Shown piece by piece: positions 56,629 through 64,000 of a DNA stretch of 64,000 nucleotides (positions are counted from its first letter, which is position 1; the number at the start of each line of letters is the position of its first letter). The stretch comes from Amphimedon queenslandica (Eukaryota > Porifera > Demospongiae > Haplosclerida > Niphatidae), in assembly GCF_000090795.2 (NCBI RefSeq), contig NW_003546264.1, positions 365,274-429,273 of the forward strand, written 5' to 3'. Position numbers and translations under genes: made by a program. The notes beneath the pieces are model-generated. The model was not told where the DNA came from. It worked only from the letters and a program-made list of their open reading frames with translations, and ran no database searches.

Positions 56629-57111
56629 TTATTTGTGTTTTATTTTTCTTCTCTTGTTCTGTGATGATATCCTGGAGTCCTTGAGCCCCCTCTGAGACTG
56701 CTCTTGACTTAGCGTAGAACACTGCGAATGAGTGTCACTCATATCTTCAATGGAATCCTGCAAAGAGATGTCTTCATGAAATGTCTCTCCGTCAAATCGA
56801 CGATGATTGGTTGCGTTGGCCTGCGAGGTGACCGACGATCGAGAAAAAAGTCTATCAGAGTCCGAGAACTTTTTTCTCTTTCTCTCGGTTTTAGTTTGTT
56901 GAGCTCTTAGCTGGTTCTGGTATCCATCCCAACCTTTGATGACATTACCATAGGCGAGTGTGTCTTCGAGATAGCTTCCCTCAAAGGCGTATATCTGTCT
57001 CTCTAGATTAGCCAGACTCTCTGAGAGCTCACTCTTCCTCTTTAAAAGCTCAGCAAGCTCAGCCCTAGTGTCTAACTGCTGCTGCTGCTGCTGTTGTGAA
57101 CTGGCCGCCAT
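56629..57111 (-). CDS. MEAF6: MEAF6 / Eaf6 histone acetyltransferase subunit
   Basis: Small subunit of NuA4/TIP60 and MOZ/MORF and HBO1 acetyltransferase complexes. Single exon of 160 codons. After a Gln-rich start comes the coiled-coil signature [20 protein letters not shown] and the almost invariant [20 protein letters not shown], then VIKGWDGY. The [10 protein letters not shown] motif follows, as in the human protein. The C-terminus is polar and basic (KRRKIKHK). CCACGCCC lies 20 bp upstream of the ATG. The CAG/GCT run near the start (57081-57096) is a short coding microsatellite. Confidence 0.95.
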   Translation of the reverse strand: MAASSQQQQQQQLDTRAELAELLKRKSELSESLANLERQIYAFEGSYLEDTLAYGNVIKGWDGYQNQLRAQQTKTERKRKKFSDSDRLFSRSSVTSQANATNHRRFDGETFHEDISLQDSIEDMSDTHSQCSTLSQEQSQRGLKDSRISSQNKRRKIKHK

Positions 57112-57218
57112 TTTGAAATGTCTCTAATAACCACGCCCACAAATATTTAGCAGCAATCAAAAATTTGACAAAAATTCAAAAATTAAATCTTTCCAAAAAA
57201 GCAATAATGTTTTTGCTT

Positions 57219-58051
57219 CTAGCTTGTTTTAGGTGACGTAGTGTAGAATAGAGAGCTGTTCTTTTTGTAGTCAATGTCTAGAGAGAGTTCAGCAGCTTTG
57301 GCTCCTAAAATAGCAGCACCAACTGATCCAGAGCAGTTTCCAACCAGCATGTACAAAGTAATGGGAACAGTGGCAGAAGAAACAGCTGCTTCAAAACCTA
57401 GGGAGGTGGAAATGAGAAAGAAATATAGTTTTGATTCAATGATAATTTACAAATATATATCACACCTGATTGTAAAAGATCCCAACTGTTAAAAACTGCT
57501 CCTTCAAGCAGTACAGGAATAGACCCATTCATCTCTTTGATAAGCACCTGCAATATAATGTAATATGTACAAAAAACAGCAATAAATCATTATGTAAGTA
57601 ATAACGTAACTGACTGAGTCAACTTTTGGTACTAAAGCCATAACATGTCGTCCCAGCTCAAAACCAGCATCATAGAATAACTGAGTAACAATAGGATCCT
57701 TAGTCTCCTTGGCAACTATAAGGAAAATTAGAAAGTATCATGATAAAGAAATGAGCTGATTTTGTGTACCGTCAGATAATATTTTGCACAATTTGGCAAT
57801 GTGAGACTTTGAAAACTTCTCATAAATGAAATCCAAGATGTCAAATCTGTCCTTAATCTGAAAGAAGAGCATTAACATGAAAATATACAGCTGCAATGAA
57901 CCAGTCTCCATTAATGTCATTATCTTACATTAAAGTATTTGTAAACTTCATCTTTTAATATCTTTATGTCAGTACCAGCTGGTGCTTGTCTAAAACCATC
58001 TTCAATGTCGTAGACCAGTTTAACAGCTCTGTGTGATATCCAATAACCTAA

Positions 58052-58086
<35 letters not shown>

Positions 58087-59150
58087 TAATAATAATGATA
58101 ATAATAACAACAATAATAAGAATGACAATAATGTTGATAATCATTAATATCTTACCAGATCCTTCATCTCCAAGCATGTGGCCCCACCCCCCACAGCGAT
58201 GAGTGCTATTATCAGGATTAACGAGCTCACAGTTTGATCCAGTCCCTGATATCAGGACCATGCCACCAGAGGGGAAGGCAGCGGCAATAGGACCAAAGGT
58301 ATCAGTGGTTACGTACACGTTAGAACTAAGGAGAGGAGTTTTTGATAAAAGTCCGGATTTGATTCTTTCTTGGCCTTCCTTCTGCTCTCCACCACTTAAT
58401 GATAAACCCTATAATTATCAATAATTAATAATATTATTAAAATAATGGCCAAAAATGTAATAAAATTAAAACTTCTCTCCTATTAATTTTTGGGAAATTA
58501 CCCTGTACTATAGTACAGAAACAGCAACTTTAAAAATTCGTAAAAAATTCAATTTTGATTGAAATGAACTCAAACTTTCTACACCACATAAGAACATGTA
58601 TATGTATCAGATAAAGTTATAAAAATGAAGAATTTTCAACTTTTCATTTTTGGCAAAATTTGGCCCGAGACCATGTACTATAGTACAGGGACTTTTACTT
58701 GATTTTGGAGCAACTTTAAAAATTCGTAAAAAATTCAATTTTGATCGGAATCAGCTCAAACTTTCTACACAACATAAGAACATGTATATGCATTAAGGAG
58801 AAGTAGAATACATACAATAGATTCCAGTGTCCCTTTGACTCCAGCTGCATCCATTGCTTTAACCAAAAGCTCGTGAATAACATTAACGCAACCTTCAAAC
58901 GTAAATTGCTACAAAATAAAATAAAATACATTCCACCCAAAAGGAAACATATACAAAGGTCCTTACCCAAGGATTGGACCCTCCTCCAGTAGCCTGCCCC
59001 AATATATCACCATTTTGATTTATAATGACAGCATCAGTATGGCTGCCACCACTAGTGGAGGGTGGGGAGATGAAATATAAACTCAAAATTACAACCAATA
59101 ACTTATTGCAACTTCATTTACCCTAGTACTCCACCGTAGTATTTCATCAT
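57219..59150 (-). CDS. NAGK: N-acetyl-D-glucosamine kinase
   Basis: BadF/BadG-type sugar kinase, phosphorylating GlcNAc in salvage. Exons start at 59150 (MMKYYGGVLG, second Met at 59147 possible). The first junction gives the ATP-phosphate loop GGGSHTDAVIINQNGDILGQ. Then GLSLSGGEQKEGQERI, VYVTTDTFGPIAAAF (catalytic Asp in TTD), MVLISGTGSNCELVNPD, and GGWGHMLGDEGSGYWISHRA with Cys/Gly metal-substrate residues. VLIKEMNGSIPVLLEGAVFN and GSVGAAILGAKAAEL follow. The C-terminal exon ends LFYTTSPKTS, TAG at 57219-57221. A family A satellite and an (ATA)n run lie in introns. Length about 350 residues, as expected. Confidence 0.94.
58035..58140. repeat. (AAT)n-rich microsatellite in a NAGK intron
   Basis: TAA/TAATGA/CAA trinucleotide repeat, imperfect, between the exons encoding DEGSG and YWISHRA. 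Confidence 0.85.
58475..58795 (+). repeat. Family A satellite, about 1.7 units, in a NAGK intron
   Basis: Core ACTATAGTACAG at 58507 and 58679; shared TTTTGGAGCAACTTTAAAAA, CATAAGAACATGTATATG. Confidence 0.85.
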
Positions 59151-59459
59151 AAGGCTAAGGAGAAAGAGTTACACAAAAGGTTCTTTTATTTTTGCTAAAA
59201 ATAAAGCCTGCAATCCAGCCCCACCCTTTTTAGAGGTGTGGCTAACGTATTGAAGTCACTAAAGGCCAGTAAAGAGTTAAAAATTTCTGCTTTTTTATAG
59301 ATTTTCTTTTATTTAATCATTTCATTAAAACTAATCTAATAATAGATGTGATGATGTAATGAGATAATACTTAAAATAAAAATATTTCGTCTCTTCATGC
59401 ATGTATAAAGTTTTTCAATTCTACCTCTCATATTATAATTATATCTAATAATTATTATT
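59151..59459. other. Intergenic between NAGK and BCAS3
   Basis: NAGK 5' flank with a GAGGTGTGGCTA box near 59233 and AT-rich 3' flank of BCAS3. No exon seen. Confidence 0.55.
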
Positions 59460-63448
<3,989 letters not shown>

Positions 63449-63713
63449 AGCTTCACTCGTCGAAACGAGGCGAGAAAGAATGATCCTTCAAAATTGTAGT
63501 TATTAAAGGGTTAATTACAAAAGGGTGTGGTTTTAATAATTAAATAGCCACGCCTACTAATATACCGTAACTGTTAAAAATTAGAATAGAAAAAATAGTA
63601 ACTACAAAAATTTAGTAACTACAAAAATTTACTATACAAAGTCAGAAAATTAAAAGAAATAACGCAACACTAAAAAGAAAGCAGCAAATATTCAATAGTC
63701 CGTCAATAAAAAA
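63449..63713. promoter_or_regulatory. BCAS3 5' flank / kinase 3' flank
   Basis: GGGTGTGGTT near 63524 and CCACGCCTAC near 63548, about 75-100 bp upstream of the BCAS3 start. The rest is AT-rich 3' flank of the kinase gene. Confidence 0.4.
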
Positions 63714-64000
63714 TTAACTGACACTTTGAGTCAGTTCATTTATAATGTCAGACATTTTAGGACGCAATTTACAATTATCCATAACACAGCGTTGAACAAG
63801 ACCCTTAAACCCAGCCCGTCTAATAGAATTAACATCCTGCCTTCTGTTACCAGGCTGTGGAATAGCACAAATACTCATCTCTATAAGGAGGACACCATAA
63901 CTGAACACATCCATAGCAGGAGAGTGTTCCCTTGGATTCCCTGCTTCAGGTGCCGAATAGACTCGGTTCCCGGGATTTTCTGTCGTAGCAATGAGATTCT
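63714..64000 (-). CDS. Protein kinase C-terminal lobe (5' part outside window)
   Basis: Only the last roughly 95 residues are present. The frame contains the APE motif (RVYSAPEAG), the DVFSYGVLLIEM block of subdomain IX, and the arginine of subdomain XI (CKLRPKMSDIINEL), ending TQSVS. These are typical of tyrosine-kinase-like/TKL kinases. The catalytic loop and DFG are to the right of the window, so activity and subclass cannot be judged. Stop TAA at 63714-63716. Confidence 0.82.
   Translation of the reverse strand, partial: NLIATTENPGNRVYSAPEAGNPREHSPAMDVFSYGVLLIEMSICAIPQPGNRRQDVNSIRRAGFKGLVQRCVMDNCKLRPKMSDIINELTQSVS

Overview
The window looks like a compact, AT-rich early-branching animal genome, most likely a demosponge such as Amphimedon queenslandica. 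The reasons are many short introns (often 45-120 bp), tiny intergenic gaps (about 70-400 bp), ordinary animal housekeeping genes in one or a few exons each, and extracellular proteins built from shuffled Ig, FN3, EGF, EMI, Kazal and thyroglobulin modules. The species call is inference. No rRNA, tRNA, CRISPR array or bacterial operon was recognised. Most genes are split by introns; the spans below run from start codon to stop codon, and I spliced them by eye.

Layout. 1-1520 (+): 3' part of a filamin/NHL-repeat (TRIM2/3/71-like) gene. 2013-4487 (-): acetoacetyl-CoA synthetase, 5' half only and frameshifted. 4882-7296 (-): three-Ig, three-FN3 membrane protein, sharing a 69-bp divergent promoter with 7366-8316 (+): cysteamine dioxygenase. 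8444-9709 (+): LRP2BP-like Sel1 protein. 10009-10910 (-): TMEM199/Vma12. 11180-14039 (+): proline dehydrogenase. 14313-15705 (-): TANGO2. 15860-18240: about 13 copies of a 178-bp satellite. 18346-23283 (+): large coiled-coil protein.

23500-35089 (-): three tandem, clearly duplicated genes for RECK-like GPI-anchored, cysteine-rich proteins. Each has an N-terminal thyroglobulin type-1 and antistasin-like module, an acidic linker and three Kazal-type domains. 35268-39534 (+): CDC45, with an assembly gap. 39678-41175 (+): BCL7. 41336-44723 (+): class-III aminotransferase-fold phospho-lyase (ETNPPL/PHYKPL family).

45128-56542 (-): three tandem single-pass receptors made of EMI (two of three), EGF and FN3 domains, a shared cysteine-containing juxtamembrane module, a membrane span and three unrelated short tails. 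Then, all on the minus strand, MEAF6 (56629-57111), N-acetylglucosamine kinase (57219-59150), BCAS3 (59460-63448) and the C-terminal lobe of a protein kinase (63714-64000).

The most noteworthy content is the RECK-like triplet, the receptor triplet with its shared juxtamembrane module, and two related satellite families (about 178 and 186 bp) present as seven short arrays, six of them inside introns. The housekeeping genes do not form a pathway; they are ordinary animal genes packed closely together.
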